Assembly: GCA_029239875.1 (NCBI GenBank)
Contig: JARBUD010000004.1
Coordinates: 62,001-126,000, forward strand
Reading direction: 5' to 3'
From: Xanthobacteraceae bacterium
Lineage (GTDB): Bacteria > Pseudomonadota > Alphaproteobacteria > Rhizobiales > Xanthobacteraceae
Length of the DNA: 64,000 bases
This document shows positions 34,374 to 43,488 of this stretch, piece by piece. The translations under genes and the position numbers were made by a program. Under the pieces are notes generated by a model. That model did no database searches. It was not told where the DNA came from and saw only the letters and a program-made list of their open reading frames with translations. Positions within the stretch are counted from its first letter, which is position 1. Each line of letters starts with the position of its first letter.

Positions 34374-37300
34374 TTGGCCATCGCCCATTCAGTCTCGTCG
34401 CGGGATGTGCCGCGCCTTGCCTCCCGCCGGTTCGCGACCGCACGGTTTGTCGCCGCGCTGGCGATGCTGGCCGTGGCGATGCTGCTGGGCGCGCCGAAGG
34501 CGATGGCGCTGGAGGCGGTGGCGATCCGGCTCGAGGCTCTCGTGGTCGATCTCGCCCCGGCGGTGGAGCGCCGCACCAGCGAGACCGACCGCATCCAGGT
34601 CTCCACCGTGCCCGGCGCCGACGGCATCGTCCGCCGCATCGAGGTGCGCTCGGTGGCGCCGGGCCCGAACGGCAGCAAATGGGCGATCTTCGCCCTCGCC
34701 AACAACACCGACGAGCAGGTTGACCGGCTGATCGTCGCGCCACATTACCGCATGGTTGGCTCCGGCGTGTTCTGGCCCGACCTCGGCAACCGCCGCATCC
34801 TCAACGTCACCGCCAGCCAGGGCTTCCGCCCCGAGCGGCAGAACGCCCCAGATGCCGACGTCTTCCTCATCACGCTCGACCCCGGCACCACGGTGACGCT
34901 GGTAGCCGAGCTGGGCGACGGCGGGCTGCCGCAGCTCTATCTGTGGGAGCCGGAGGCCTACAAGGACAAGGTCAACTCCTTCACCCTCTACAACGGCATC
35001 GTCATCGGCATCGCTGGCCTGCTGGCGCTGTTCCTCACCATCCTTTTCGTGGTGAAGGGCAGCGCGATGTTTCCGGCGGCGGCGGCGCTGGCCTGGGCGG
35101 TGCTTGGCTATATCGGCCTCGATTTCGGCTTCTGGTCGAAGGTGTTCGGCATCTCGCCGCTGGCCCAGCAATTCTGGCGCGCGGCGGGCGAGGCGATCCT
35201 CGCCGCGACGCTTGTCGTCTTCCTCTTCGCCTATCTCAACCTCAACCGCTGGCATGTGCGCTACGCGCATGTCACCGCCGGCTGGCTGGTCTTCCTCGCC
35301 GCCATCGTCGGCCTTGCCCTGCTCGACCCTTCCGCTGCCGCCGGCATCGCCCGGCCCTCGCTGCTCGTGGTCTCGCTCATGGGCTTCGGCGTGGTGATGT
35401 GGCTCGCCCTGCACCGCTACGACCGCGCCGTGCTGATCATCCCGACCCTGTTCCTCCTGGTCGTCTGGGTCATCACCGCTGGCATGGCGGTGTCCGGGCG
35501 CATCGGCAACGACCTCGTCGCCCCGGCGCTGCTCGGCGGCCTCGTGCTCATCGTCATGCTGATCGGCTTCACCGTGATGCAGCACGCCTTCGCCGGCATC
35601 GGCTCGGTGGCCGGCAGCGCGCAGGAACTGGAGCGCCGCGCGCTCGCCGTGGCCGGTTCCGGCGACATCGTCTGGGACTGGGACGTCGACACCGACCGCA
35701 TCCATGTCAGCCCCGAGGCCGAGCACATGCTGGGCCTGAAGCAGGGCACGCTGGAGACCGAGGCGGCCGGCTGGCTCGACATCATCCATCCCGGCGACCG
35801 CGACCGCTTCCGCGCCACGCTGGACGGGCTGCTGGACCAGCGCCGCGGGCGCATCGACCAGGATTTCCGCCTGCGCGCGCATGACGGCCATTACCTCTGG
35901 TTCAACCTGCGCGCCCGCCCGGTGGTCGGCACCGACGGCGAGGTTGTGCGCTGCATCGGCACGCTGTCCGACGTGACGGATTCGCGCACCGCCGAGGAGC
36001 GCATGCTGCACGACGCCGTGCACGACAACCTCACCGGCCTGCCCAACCGCGAACTGTTCCTCGACCGCCTCTCCTCCGCCAACGGCCTCTCGCGCACCGA
36101 CGAGCAGATCCGCCCGACGGTGATGCTGATCGACCTCGACCGCTTCAAGCAGGTCAATGCCAGCCTAGGCATGCCGGCCGGCGATTCCATCCTGCTCACC
36201 GTCGCCCGCCGCCTGATGCGCCTCGCCAAGCAGCAGGACACGCTGGCCCGCCTCGGCTCCGATCATTTCGCGCTGATCCTGCTCTCCGAGCGCGATCCCG
36301 AGCGCATCACCGCCTTCGCCGACACGCTGCGCCGCACCTTGCGCGCGCCCATCACCTTCGGCGACCGCGAGATATTCATCACCGCCTCGATCGGCCTGCT
36401 GCTCGCCGACGGCCAGAAGCGCGCTCCGACCGAAATGCTGAAGGACGCCGAGCTGGCGATGTATTTCGCCAAGCGCGTCGGCGGCGACCGCATCGAGGTG
36501 TTTCGCCCCTCCATGCGCACCCACAAGCTCGACCGCCTCACCATGGAGGCGGACCTGCGCCAGGCGCTGGAGCGTAATGAGATCAGCGTTGTCTACCAGC
36601 CGGTGGTCGACCTCTCGACCCGCGCGGTCGCCGGCTTCGAGGCGATGGTGCGCTGGCAGCATCCGAGTCTGGGCACGCTCGGGCCGGACGACTTCCTCGG
36701 CCTCGCCGAGGATACCGGCCTCATCGTCGACATCGGCCTGTTCGTGCTCGACACCGCCGCCCGCCAGCTCGGCGTGTGGCAGCGCAGCTTGCGCGGCGAG
36801 CCGATCTTCGTCTGCGTCAACATCTCCTCGCGGCACATGCTGCGCCACGACCTGCTGCAGGACCTGAAAGCGGTGCTGGCGCGCAACGTGGTGGCGCCGG
36901 GCACGCTCAAGCTGGAGCTGGCCGAATCGCTCGCCATGGAGAACCCGGAATACGCCTCGCAGATCCTGCTGCGCATGCGCGAGCTGGGCGCCGGGCTGAC
37001 GCTGGACGATTTCGGCACCGGCTATTCCTCGCTCGCCTATCTCCAGCGCTTCCCCTTCGACAGCATCAAGGTCGACCGCACCTTCATGAAGGCGCTGGGG
37101 CGCAGCGGCAACAAGGCGCAGCGGCCGATCATCCTGCGCACCATCATCAACATGGCGCACGACCTTGGCATGGATATCGTCGCCGAGGGCATCGAGAACG
37201 AGCAGGTCGCCGGAGCGCTCTCCAAGCTCGGCTGCCGCTACGGCCAAGGCCGGCTGTTCGGCGAGCCGATGACCGCCGAGGAGGCCCGCAAGCGCCTGCA

Positions 37301-37634
37301 GCCGGAGGTCGCGCCGACCTCGCTGCTGGAGCGCGGCCGCCAACTCGCGCGCGGCGCCCGTGCCGGCGCCGAGGCCAAGGCGGAGGCCCGGCCGGCGGAA
37401 ACCGTCAACGGTGCCGCCGAGACGGCCGCCAACGGCGCCGCAAAGGCCGCGAACGGCAATGGCGAGGTCCGCCCCGCCGCCAATTCAGCTGCCAAGGCGC
37501 CTCCCAGCCCGCCGCTCGCCCAGCAGGCTGCGCAGGCCCAGCAGGCCGCCGAGGCCAAGCAGCCGCCCCAGGGCAAGCGCCCACCCGCAGCTGCGGCGGA
37601 TACCGAACCGTCGAAGGCGGCGACGTCGAGCTGA
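34374..37634 (+). CDS. Membrane PAS-GGDEF-EAL protein with degenerate GGDEF site
   Basis: 1086 aa from a TTG at 34374 with AGAGG 7 nt upstream; the longer frame back to 33489 lies inside the Sel1 gene. N-terminal anchor or signal about residues 22-45, a periplasmic domain (about 46-200), around seven membrane helices (about 205-415), a PAS domain (about 425-545), GGDEF-like domain (about 555-710), EAL domain (about 720-970) and an Ala/Pro-rich disordered tail. The GGDEF site is GSDHF (from residue 628), so cyclase activity is unlikely. The EAL motif is EAM (Glu756), but NISS, LAES, DDFGTGYSS, IKVDRTF, AEGIEN and YGQGRLF are intact, so c-di-GMP hydrolysis is plausible. Periplasmic sensing with cyclic-di-GMP output is inferred. 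Confidence 0.85.
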   Translation: MAIAHSVSSRDVPRLASRRFATARFVAALAMLAVAMLLGAPKAMALEAVAIRLEALVVDLAPAVERRTSETDRIQVSTVPGADGIVRRIEVRSVAPGPNGSKWAIFALANNTDEQVDRLIVAPHYRMVGSGVFWPDLGNRRILNVTASQGFRPERQNAPDADVFLITLDPGTTVTLVAELGDGGLPQLYLWEPEAYKDKVNSFTLYNGIVIGIAGLLALFLTILFVVKGSAMFPAAAALAWAVLGYIGLDFGFWSKVFGISPLAQQFWRAAGEAILAATLVVFLFAYLNLNRWHVRYAHVTAGWLVFLAAIVGLALLDPSAAAGIARPSLLVVSLMGFGVVMWLALHRYDRAVLIIPTLFLLVVWVITAGMAVSGRIGNDLVAPALLGGLVLIVMLIGFTVMQHAFAGIGSVAGSAQELERRALAVAGSGDIVWDWDVDTDRIHVSPEAEHMLGLKQGTLETEAAGWLDIIHPGDRDRFRATLDGLLDQRRGRIDQDFRLRAHDGHYLWFNLRARPVVGTDGEVVRCIGTLSDVTDSRTAEERMLHDAVHDNLTGLPNRELFLDRLSSANGLSRTDEQIRPTVMLIDLDRFKQVNASLGMPAGDSILLTVARRLMRLAKQQDTLARLGSDHFALILLSERDPERITAFADTLRRTLRAPITFGDREIFITASIGLLLADGQKRAPTEMLKDAELAMYFAKRVGGDRIEVFRPSMRTHKLDRLTMEADLRQALERNEISVVYQPVVDLSTRAVAGFEAMVRWQHPSLGTLGPDDFLGLAEDTGLIVDIGLFVLDTAARQLGVWQRSLRGEPIFVCVNISSRHMLRHDLLQDLKAVLARNVVAPGTLKLELAESLAMENPEYASQILLRMRELGAGLTLDDFGTGYSSLAYLQRFPFDSIKVDRTFMKALGRSGNKAQRPIILRTIINMAHDLGMDIVAEGIENEQVAGALSKLGCRYGQGRLFGEPMTAEEARKRLQPEVAPTSLLERGRQLARGARAGAEAKAEARPAETVNGAAETAANGAAKAANGNGEVRPAANSAAKAPPSPPLAQQAAQAQQAAEAKQPPQGKRPPAAAADTEPSKAATSS

Positions 37635-37659
37635 CGGCGCCCTCTGTCCACCTGAAGTC

Positions 37660-37964
37660 GTCATCCCGGCTGCAGCGAAGCGAAGAGCCGGGATCGCGTG
37701 CCATTCCCGAAATATGACCCGGAACTCTCTTTTCCCTCATCCCCGGGCTTGACCCGGGGACCTAGGGGGACGGGTGCGCCTAGTCACTGGGTGGCCGGGT
37801 CAAGCCCGGCCATGAGGGCGAGAGGGTGGGTATCGCCGAGCCGAACTGAATTTGTGGGTCAGGCTCTCCGATCATGGAGAGCGATCCCGGATCGGCCTTG
37901 GGCCGTCCGGGATGACGGCAAGGGATAATGATCACCGTAATGCCCGGGCTTGGCCCGGGCATCC
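37660..37964. repeat. Mosaic of partial family-B and family-C palindromes
   Basis: In order: half of a family-B element (37660-37698, GTCATCCCGG to GCCGGGATCGC), family-C palindromes CCCCGGGCTTGACCCGGGG (37738 on) and GGTCAAGCCCGG inside 37783-37829 (inverse of the copy at 22689), the other family-B half (37865-37916, ending GGGATGAC) and GCCCGGGCTTGGCCCGGGC (37939-37964). A family-A copy follows at 37991. This fills most of the 486-bp gene-free spacer between the EAL gene and yqgE. It looks as if a family-B element was split by family-C insertions. Confidence 0.8.
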
Positions 37965-37990
37965 ACGCCTTTCCGCTTCCCACCGATGAA

Positions 37991-38097
37991 CCTCATCCTG
38001 AGGTGCTCCGCATGGCGGAGCCTCGAAGGATGTTCGTCCAGGTGCGCTAAGCGAGCATCCTTCGAGGCCCAGCTGCGCCAGGCACCTCAGGATGAGG
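37991..38097. repeat. Family-A palindromic repeat, copy 2
   Basis: 107 bp bounded by CCTCATCCTGAGG and CCTCAGGATGAGG with the inner blocks CCTCGAAGGATG and CATCCTTCGAGG. The arm hairpins differ from copy 1 (GCTCCGCATGGCGGAGC on the left). It ends 24 bp after the stop of yqgE. Confidence 0.9.
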
Positions 38098-38120
38098 GTG
38101 TACGGGAGAAGAGACGGCGC

Positions 38121-38747
38121 TCACGCGTGCCCGGCATCCGTCGAAAGCATGCCAGGATCGATGCCGATCTTGCGCAGGGCGAGGTCGTATTTCGCCCCGG
38201 CCTCGGCGTCGAACACCAGCGTCCGGTCGGCAGGGCAGTGCAGCCAGCCATTCTGTTGGATCTCGTTCTCCAACTGCCCCGGCGCCCAGCCGGCATAGCC
38301 GAGTGCCAGCACCGCGCTGGCCGGCCCGCCGCCTGTCGCGATCGCCTTCAATATGTCGAGCGTCGCGGTCAGGCAAATGCCGTCGTCGATCGGCAGGGTC
38401 GAATCCTGGATGAAGAAATCGGCGCTGTGCAGCACGAAGCCGCGCCCGGTCTCCACCGGCCCGCCGCGCAACACCTTCACCCCGCCGGCGCTCGACGGCA
38501 GGTGGATGCGCTCGTCCTGCGGGATGACGTCGAGCTGGACCAGCAGGTCGGTGAAATTGATGTGCTGCGCCGGCTGGTTGACGATGATGCCCATCGCCCC
38601 TTCCGAGGAATGCGCGCACAGATAGATCACCGCGCGGGCGAAGCGCTCATCGCGCATGCCGGGCATGGCGACCAGCATCTGCCCGTCGAGGAAGGTCCCG
38701 CCCGATTGGCCGTCGGAACCCGTCTGGCGTTCTCGTCCGATCCACAT
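38121..38747 (-). CDS. yqgE: YqgE/AlgH family protein
   Basis: 208 aa from the ATG at 38747; the frame runs open to 39062 but overlaps the DsbD-alpha gene. Conserved segments are [39 protein letters not shown] (region, about residues 19-57), [17 protein letters not shown] and [22 protein letters not shown], the last being the family signature. Widespread, cytosolic, function poorly defined; AlgH was named from alginate regulation. Divergent from the DsbD-alpha gene with a 130-bp spacer. Confidence 0.93.
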   Translation of the reverse strand: MWIGRERQTGSDGQSGGTFLDGQMLVAMPGMRDERFARAVIYLCAHSSEGAMGIIVNQPAQHINFTDLLVQLDVIPQDERIHLPSSAGGVKVLRGGPVETGRGFVLHSADFFIQDSTLPIDDGICLTATLDILKAIATGGGPASAVLALGYAGWAPGQLENEIQQNGWLHCPADRTLVFDAEAGAKYDLALRKIGIDPGMLSTDAGHA

Positions 38748-38877
38748 GCAAGAAAGCGTAAACCCCGCAGGCGCATTTTCAAGCCCGCCGCCGCCCCCGC
38801 GTGACGGCGGGCCGTGCGGCCTCACATGAAAGTGCGCCCGCTGCCGCTTTCGCCAGGGGCAGGGAAAGGCTATCGCC

Positions 38878-39714
38878 ATGGGCATGGTTTCTGGCTTGCG
38901 CTTCGCTACCTTCTGCGCCCTCGCCGCGCCTCTCCTCGGTGCGGGAGCCGCGCATGCCGAGCTGATGTCCGGCTGGTCGGCGCCGAGCGGCACGGCGGTG
39001 CGCCTGCTTGCCGGCGAAGCGGATGCGGGCACGCTCACCGGCGGCATCGAGATCCGCCTCACCCCCGGCTGGAAGACCTATTGGCGCTATCCGGGCGACA
39101 GCGGCGTGCCGCCGCGCTTCGACTGGTCCGGTTCGCAGAATGTCGGCACGGTCGACGTCCTGTGGCCGGCGCCGGTGCGCTTCGACGACGGCGGCTCCTT
39201 CTCCATCGGCTACAAGAAGGACGTGGTGATCCCCTTCCGCGTCACGCCGGCGGTGCCCGGCAAGCCGGTCGAGCTCCGGCTCAATCTCGACTTCGCGGTG
39301 TGCGAGAAGATCTGCCAGCCGGCCACCGCCTCGCTCAGCCTGGGCGTGCCGGCCGAGGGCGCCGGCTCCTCCCCCGCCCCGCTCGCCGCGGCGCTCGCCG
39401 CCATTCCGCGCACCACCGCGATCGGTGCGCCGGGCGATCCCGCCATCGCCAAGGCGGTGCTGGACGGCGATTCGATCCGTGTCGAGGCGCAAGTCGCCGA
39501 TGGCGACAAGGCTGACCTCTTCGTCGAAGGCCCGAACGAGGACTGGGCGCTGCCGCTGCCCAGCCGCGAGGCTGGGCCGGGCGGGCGCACCGTGTTCGTG
39601 CTGCCGGTCGACGGGGTGCCGAAGGGCGCCGACATCGCCGCCACCAAGCTGCGCTTTACCCTGGTCGACGGCCCCCGCGCCGTCGAAGTGGACGCCCCCC
39701 TTTCCACGCACTGA
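38878..39714 (+). CDS. Secreted DsbD-alpha-like (thiol:disulfide interchange) domain protein
   Basis: 278 aa; signal peptide at about residues 1-27 ([22 protein letters not shown]). The rest is one immunoglobulin-like domain related to the N-terminal (alpha) domain of DsbD/Scs[35 protein letters not shown] (region), [19 protein letters not shown], and the redox pair Cys142 and Cys146 in [11 protein letters not shown]. The membrane (beta) and C-terminal thioredoxin domains are absent, and no dsbD or ccdA-like gene lies next to it, so the electron donor is not obvious. An ATG at 38884 is an alternative start. Periplasmic by prediction. Confidence 0.85.
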   Translation: MGMVSGLRFATFCALAAPLLGAGAAHAELMSGWSAPSGTAVRLLAGEADAGTLTGGIEIRLTPGWKTYWRYPGDSGVPPRFDWSGSQNVGTVDVLWPAPVRFDDGGSFSIGYKKDVVIPFRVTPAVPGKPVELRLNLDFAVCEKICQPATASLSLGVPAEGAGSSPAPLAAALAAIPRTTAIGAPGDPAIAKAVLDGDSIRVEAQVADGDKADLFVEGPNEDWALPLPSREAGPGGRTVFVLPVDGVPKGADIAATKLRFTLVDGPRAVEVDAPLSTH

Positions 39715-39844
39715 AGACGCTTCCCGGCACGCGGGAAATGGCTATGCTACCTCACGACCGGGCCTGCCGGTCATGGCGGGCGCGTGTCCGCGCCGCCGGC
39801 GGGACCGTCCCAATGCCCCGTCCAGCGCATGAAAGGAACTATCC

Positions 39845-40330
39845 ATGACGATCAAGGTCGGCGATCAGCTGCCCAGCGCCACCTTCCGCGTCGCCACCGC
39901 GGACGGCCCGGTGCCGAAGTCCTCCGAGGAGATCTTCAAGAACAAGAAGGTCGTCCTGTTCGCCGTGCCCGGCGCCTTCACGCCCACCTGCCACAAGAAC
40001 CACCTGCCGAGCTTCATCGCCCGCGCTGACGAGCTCTTCGCCAAGGGCGTGAGCGTGATCGCGGTGACCGCGGTGAACGATCCCTTCGTGCTGGCGGCCT
40101 GGGAGAAGGCGTCGAACGCCGACGGCAAGATCCTGTTCCTGTCCGACGGCAATGCCGAGTTCGCCAAGGCGATCGGCATGGATTTCGACGCCTCGGCGGC
40201 CGGCCTCGGCACCCGCTCCAAGCGCTACTCCATGCTGGTCGACGACGGCGAGGTGCTGATCCTCAATGTCGAGGACGTGCCGAGCAAGGCCGACAAGACC
40301 AACGCCGACGTGCTGCTCACGCAGTTCTGA
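39845..40330 (+). CDS. Peroxiredoxin (Prx5/redoxin family)
   Basis: 161 aa, thiol peroxidase of the Prx5-type. The peroxidatic cysteine is Cys49 in VPGAFTPTCHKNHLPSF, the standard motif; ALVDDGEVLILNVEDV-like C-terminal sequence (here YSMLVDDGEVLILNVED) completes the thioredoxin fold. No second conserved cysteine, so a 1-Cys mechanism with glutathione or another thiol as reductant is likely. Cytosolic. A family-C-like terminator hairpin follows at 40351. Confidence 0.94.
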   Translation: MTIKVGDQLPSATFRVATADGPVPKSSEEIFKNKKVVLFAVPGAFTPTCHKNHLPSFIARADELFAKGVSVIAVTAVNDPFVLAAWEKASNADGKILFLSDGNAEFAKAIGMDFDASAAGLGTRSKRYSMLVDDGEVLILNVEDVPSKADKTNADVLLTQF

Positions 40331-40350
40331 GACGTTTCGCATCCGACAAG

Positions 40351-40387
40351 ACGTCATGGCCGGGCTCGTCCCGGCCATTTGCGTTTT
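40351..40387 (+). terminator. Hairpin after the peroxiredoxin gene
   Basis: ATGGCCGGG and CCCGGCCAT close a perfect stem around CTCGT, with TTTGCGTTTT after it. The stem resembles the family-C repeat cores, so it may be a repeat reused as a terminator. Confidence 0.65.
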
Positions 40388-40422
40388 CGGGGGCTGCCGG
40401 AATTCATCGCTCTCCAGGACTT

Positions 40423-40530
40423 CCTCATCCTGAGGTGCGAGCGCAGCGAGCCTCGAAGGATGGTCCGCACCGTGCACCCGGACGAGCATCCTTCGAGGCC
40501 CGGCTAGACGCCGGGCACCTCAGGATGAGG
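40423..40530. repeat. Family-A palindromic repeat, copy 3
   Basis: 108 bp, close to copy 1: CCTCATCCTGAGG, GCGAGCGCAGCGAGC, CCTCGAAGGATG, then CATCCTTCGAGG, a GCCCGGC hairpin and CCTCAGGATGAGG. Between the peroxiredoxin and the first DUF465 gene. Confidence 0.9.
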
Positions 40531-40559
40531 TCGATGAGGGGTGCAGCCGTATCAATTCT

Positions 40560-40766
40560 TCAAGCAATAATGTCGGGGCAGATCTGGTCCTCGATGAAGC
40601 CGATGCGGTCCTTGAGCATCAGCTTGCGCTTCTTGAAGCGCGCCAGCTGCAGCTGGTCGCTGCCGGGCATTTCCTGCAACGCCTCGATCGCCACGTCGAG
40701 ATCGCGATGTTCCTGCCGCAAGCGCTCGAGGAGAGCCCGGAGCTCGCGTTCCTCATCCGCCATCAT
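40560..40766 (-). CDS. DUF465/YdcH family small protein (copy 1)
   Basis: 68 aa from the ATG at 40766; a second ATG follows at once and the frame stays open upstream without family character. It reads MMADEERELRALLERLRQEHRDLDVAIEALQ and ends with the DUF465 hallmark LQLARFKKRKLMLKDRIGFIEDQI, one continuous helix with basic KKRKLxLKDRI near the end. Function unknown. Divergent from a second DUF465 gene 213 bp away. Confidence 0.82.
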   Translation of the reverse strand: MMADEERELRALLERLRQEHRDLDVAIEALQEMPGSDQLQLARFKKRKLMLKDRIGFIEDQICPDIIA

Positions 40767-40979
40767 CTGTGTCAAACGCTCGACCCGAACCCCGATTCGC
40801 CCCGGCGGTCGCGGGGCGGAAACCCAGTATCGCCGCCCGCGCGCCCCGCTGCAACCGCCGCCCGCACGGCCTCCACCGCGGGCTACCTTATTGCGCCGCA
40901 GCGCATCGATTCGTCGACAGAGCGGCGAGCCCGTGACAGACTGATGACGTTCATTCCGGAAGACAGGGAGATGCTGTCC

Positions 40980-41156
40980 ATGTCCATGCAGGCGCATGTT
41001 GCGGAGTTGGAACGACGCCACCAGGCATTGGAGAAGGAACTGCGGGAAGAGGTCGCCCGACCTGCCGCTAACGACTCGCGTATCGCCGACCTCAAGCGAC
41101 GCAAGCTTCACCTGAAGGACGAGATCGCCCGGCTTAAGGGAGCGACGCTCCACTAG
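40980..41156 (+). CDS. DUF465/YdcH family small protein (copy 2)
   Basis: 58 aa from the ATG at 40980, chosen because AGGGAG lies 9 nt upstream and MSMQAHVAELERRHQALEKEL matches the family start; earlier in-frame ATGs at 40944 and 40971 are less likely. The C-terminal hallmark DSRIADLKRRKLHLKDEIARL is present. One predicted helix. Divergent from copy 1, with its own terminator. Function unknown. Confidence 0.83.
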   Translation: MSMQAHVAELERRHQALEKELREEVARPAANDSRIADLKRRKLHLKDEIARLKGATLH

Positions 41157-41211
41157 GCCCGGCGGGGGTTGCGGCCCTCGCCGTCCAGCACAATTCGGGG
41201 ACGACACTCGG

Positions 41212-41244
41212 CCGCCGGCTTTCATGCCGGCGGTTTGTGCTTTC
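41212..41244 (+). terminator. Terminator after the second DUF465 gene
   Basis: CCGCCGGC and GCCGGCGG form a perfect 8-bp stem around TTTCAT, followed by TTTGTGCTTTC. 55 bp after the DUF465 stop and about 100 bp before the acyl-CoA synthetase start. Confidence 0.8.
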
Positions 41245-41347
41245 AGGGGCCCTCGACGAAGGGCGTAAGCATTTCAGCGTTCTTGCAATCGAGGCGCCGC
41301 CGCCGGAATCTCCGCACAACAAGAAAGACAGTTGAGGGGACGCCGAG

Positions 41348-43273
41348 ATGACCGCCGAGGGCCGCTATCCCGCCTTGCATGCGCGCTCGATCAGCGACCC
41401 GGAGGGGTTCTGGCTGGAAGCCGCCCGCGCCATCGACTGGTTCGAGAAGCCGGCCCGGGCCTTCGATCCGACACTCGGCGTCTATGGCCGCTGGTTCCCC
41501 GGCAGCGTCACCAATGTCTGCCACAATGCCGTCGATCGCCATGTCGCCGCCGGACGCGGTGCCCAGCCGGCTATCTATTACGACAGCCCGGTCGCGGCCG
41601 CGAAGCGCACGGTCACCTATGCCGAGCTGCAAACCGAGGTGGCGGCGCTCGCCGGCATATTGCGCGAGCTCGGCGTGGAAAAGGGCGACCGCGTCGTCAT
41701 CTACATGCCGATGATCCCCGAGGCGGTGTTCGCCATGCTGGCCTGCGCCCGCATCGGCGCCATCCATTCGGTGGTGTTCGGCGGCTTCGCTGCGGCGGAG
41801 CTGGCGAGCCGCATCGACGACGCCGAGCCCAGGGTCGTGCTCTCCGCCTCCTGCGGCATCGAGCCGAGCCGCATCGTCGCCTACAAGCCGCTGCTCGACC
41901 TGGCGCTAACCATGGCCAGGCACAAGCCGGAGACCTGCCTGATCTTCCAGCGCCCGCAGGCCGAGGCGAAGCTCCAGCCCGGCCGCGACCGCGACTGGGC
42001 GAGCGCGCGGGAAGAGGCTCTGGCGCAAGGCATCTCCGCCGACTGCGTGCCGGTCGAGGCAACCGACCCGCTCTATATCCTCTACACCTCCGGCACGACG
42101 GGTAAGCCCAAGGGCGTGGTGCGTGACACCGGCGGCTACATGGTGGCGCTGCGCTGGTCGATGGAGGGGCTCTACGGCGTCGAGCCGGGCGAGGTGTACT
42201 GGTCGGCCTCCGACATCGGCTGGGTGGTCGGCCATTCCTACATCATCTACGCACCATTGCTCACCGGCTGCACCACCGTGCTCTACGAGGGCAAGCCGGT
42301 CGGCACGCCGGACGCCGGCGCCTTCTGGCGGGTGATCGAGGAGTACAAGGTGGCGGCGCTGTTCACCGCGCCGACCGCGCTACGGGCCATCAAGAAGGAG
42401 GATCCGGAAGGTCTCCTGATGAAGAACTACGACCGCTCCTCGCTGCGCACGCTCTTCCTCGCCGGCGAGCGCGCCGACCCGGACACGGTGGAATGGGCGA
42501 AGGCGCGCCTCGGCGTGCCGGTGGTCGATCACTGGTGGCAGACCGAGACCGGCTGGGCCATCGCCGGCAATCCGGTCGGGCTCGGCATGCTGCCGATCCG
42601 CACCGGCTCGACCGGCGTACCGATGCCCGGCTACCAGGTCGACATCCTCGACGAGGCCGGCCACCCGGTCGCCGCCGACAGGATGGGCTCCATCGCCATC
42701 AGGCTGCCGCTGCCGCCCGGCTGCCTTCCGACCCTCTGGCGGCAGGACGGGCGCTTCCGCGAGAGCTACCTCGCCGAATTCCCCGGCTACTACAAGACGG
42801 CCGACGCCGGCTTCAAGGACGGCGAGGGCCAGCTCTTCATCATGGGCAGGACCGACGACATCATCAACGTCGCTGGCCACCGGCTCTCCACCGGCGGCAT
42901 GGAGGAGGTGCTGGCGGCGCACCCCGACGTCGCCGAATGCGCGGTGATCGGCATCCACGACGAATTGAAGGGCGAGGTGCCCTGCGGCTTCCTGGTGCTG
43001 AAGGCGGGGGTGGATCGCTCGCCGGCGCAGATCGAGACCGAGATCGTGGCTCTGGTGCGCGAGCGCATCGGTCCGGTGGCGGCGTTTCGCATCGCCATCA
43101 CGGTGAACCGGCTGCCCAAGACCCGCTCGGGCAAGATTCTGCGCGGCACGATGAAGAAGATCGCCGACGCCGAGCCATGGAACATGCCGGCGACCATCGA
43201 CGACCCGGCATCGCTCGACGAGATCGCCACCGCCCTGACCGCCCGCGGGCTGGCGAAGGTGTCGGCGGCTTAA
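41348..43273 (+). CDS. prpE: Propionyl-CoA synthetase-type AMP-forming ligase
   Basis: 641 aa, adenylate-forming acyl-CoA synthetase: acid + ATP + CoA to acyl-CoA + AMP + PPi. P-loop-like motif LYILYTSGTTGKPKGVVRDTGG (about residues 238-259), motif DHWWQTETGWAI, hinge GYYKTADAGFKDGEG with the conserved Asp, and the C-terminal catalytic lysine in PKTRSGKILRGTMKKIAD, the site normally acetylated by Pat. The GVVRDTGGYMVAL sequence and the long FDPTLGVYGRWFPGSVTNVCHNAVDRH N-terminus point to PrpE rather than acetyl-CoA synthetase. Propionate is therefore the likely substrate. Stands alone between a terminator and a family-A repeat. Confidence 0.88.
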   Translation: MTAEGRYPALHARSISDPEGFWLEAARAIDWFEKPARAFDPTLGVYGRWFPGSVTNVCHNAVDRHVAAGRGAQPAIYYDSPVAAAKRTVTYAELQTEVAALAGILRELGVEKGDRVVIYMPMIPEAVFAMLACARIGAIHSVVFGGFAAAELASRIDDAEPRVVLSASCGIEPSRIVAYKPLLDLALTMARHKPETCLIFQRPQAEAKLQPGRDRDWASAREEALAQGISADCVPVEATDPLYILYTSGTTGKPKGVVRDTGGYMVALRWSMEGLYGVEPGEVYWSASDIGWVVGHSYIIYAPLLTGCTTVLYEGKPVGTPDAGAFWRVIEEYKVAALFTAPTALRAIKKEDPEGLLMKNYDRSSLRTLFLAGERADPDTVEWAKARLGVPVVDHWWQTETGWAIAGNPVGLGMLPIRTGSTGVPMPGYQVDILDEAGHPVAADRMGSIAIRLPLPPGCLPTLWRQDGRFRESYLAEFPGYYKTADAGFKDGEGQLFIMGRTDDIINVAGHRLSTGGMEEVLAAHPDVAECAVIGIHDELKGEVPCGFLVLKAGVDRSPAQIETEIVALVRERIGPVAAFRIAITVNRLPKTRSGKILRGTMKKIADAEPWNMPATIDDPASLDEIATALTARGLAKVSAA

Positions 43274-43291
43274 TCGCCTGCACCTACGCAC

Positions 43292-43399
43292 CCTCATCCT
43301 GAGGTGCGAGCGTCAGCGAGCCTCGAGGATGGTCGTCACAGCGCACCGGGATGGGCATCCTTCGAGGCCCGGCCAATGGCCGGGCACCTCAGGATGAGG
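43292..43399. repeat. Family-A palindromic repeat, copy 4
   Basis: 108 bp; CCTCATCCTGAGG and CCTCAGGATGAGG at the ends, CCTCGAGGATGG (one base shorter than usual) and CATCCTTCGAGG inside. Begins 19 bp after the prpE stop. Confidence 0.88.
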
Positions 43400-43427
43400 T
43401 CGTCCACAGGGGCCGCTCGAACGTCAC

Positions 43428-43465
43428 GCGATCCCGGATCGGCCTACGGCGTCCGGGATGATGTC
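43428..43465. repeat. Partial family-B repeat
   Basis: GCGATCCCGGATCGGCCTA and GTCCGGGATGATG, the right half of a family-B element. Together with copy 4 of family A it fills most of the 215-bp spacer between prpE and trcR. Confidence 0.7.
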
Positions 43466-43488
43466 TTAAAGACGCGAAGCGGGGCCCC

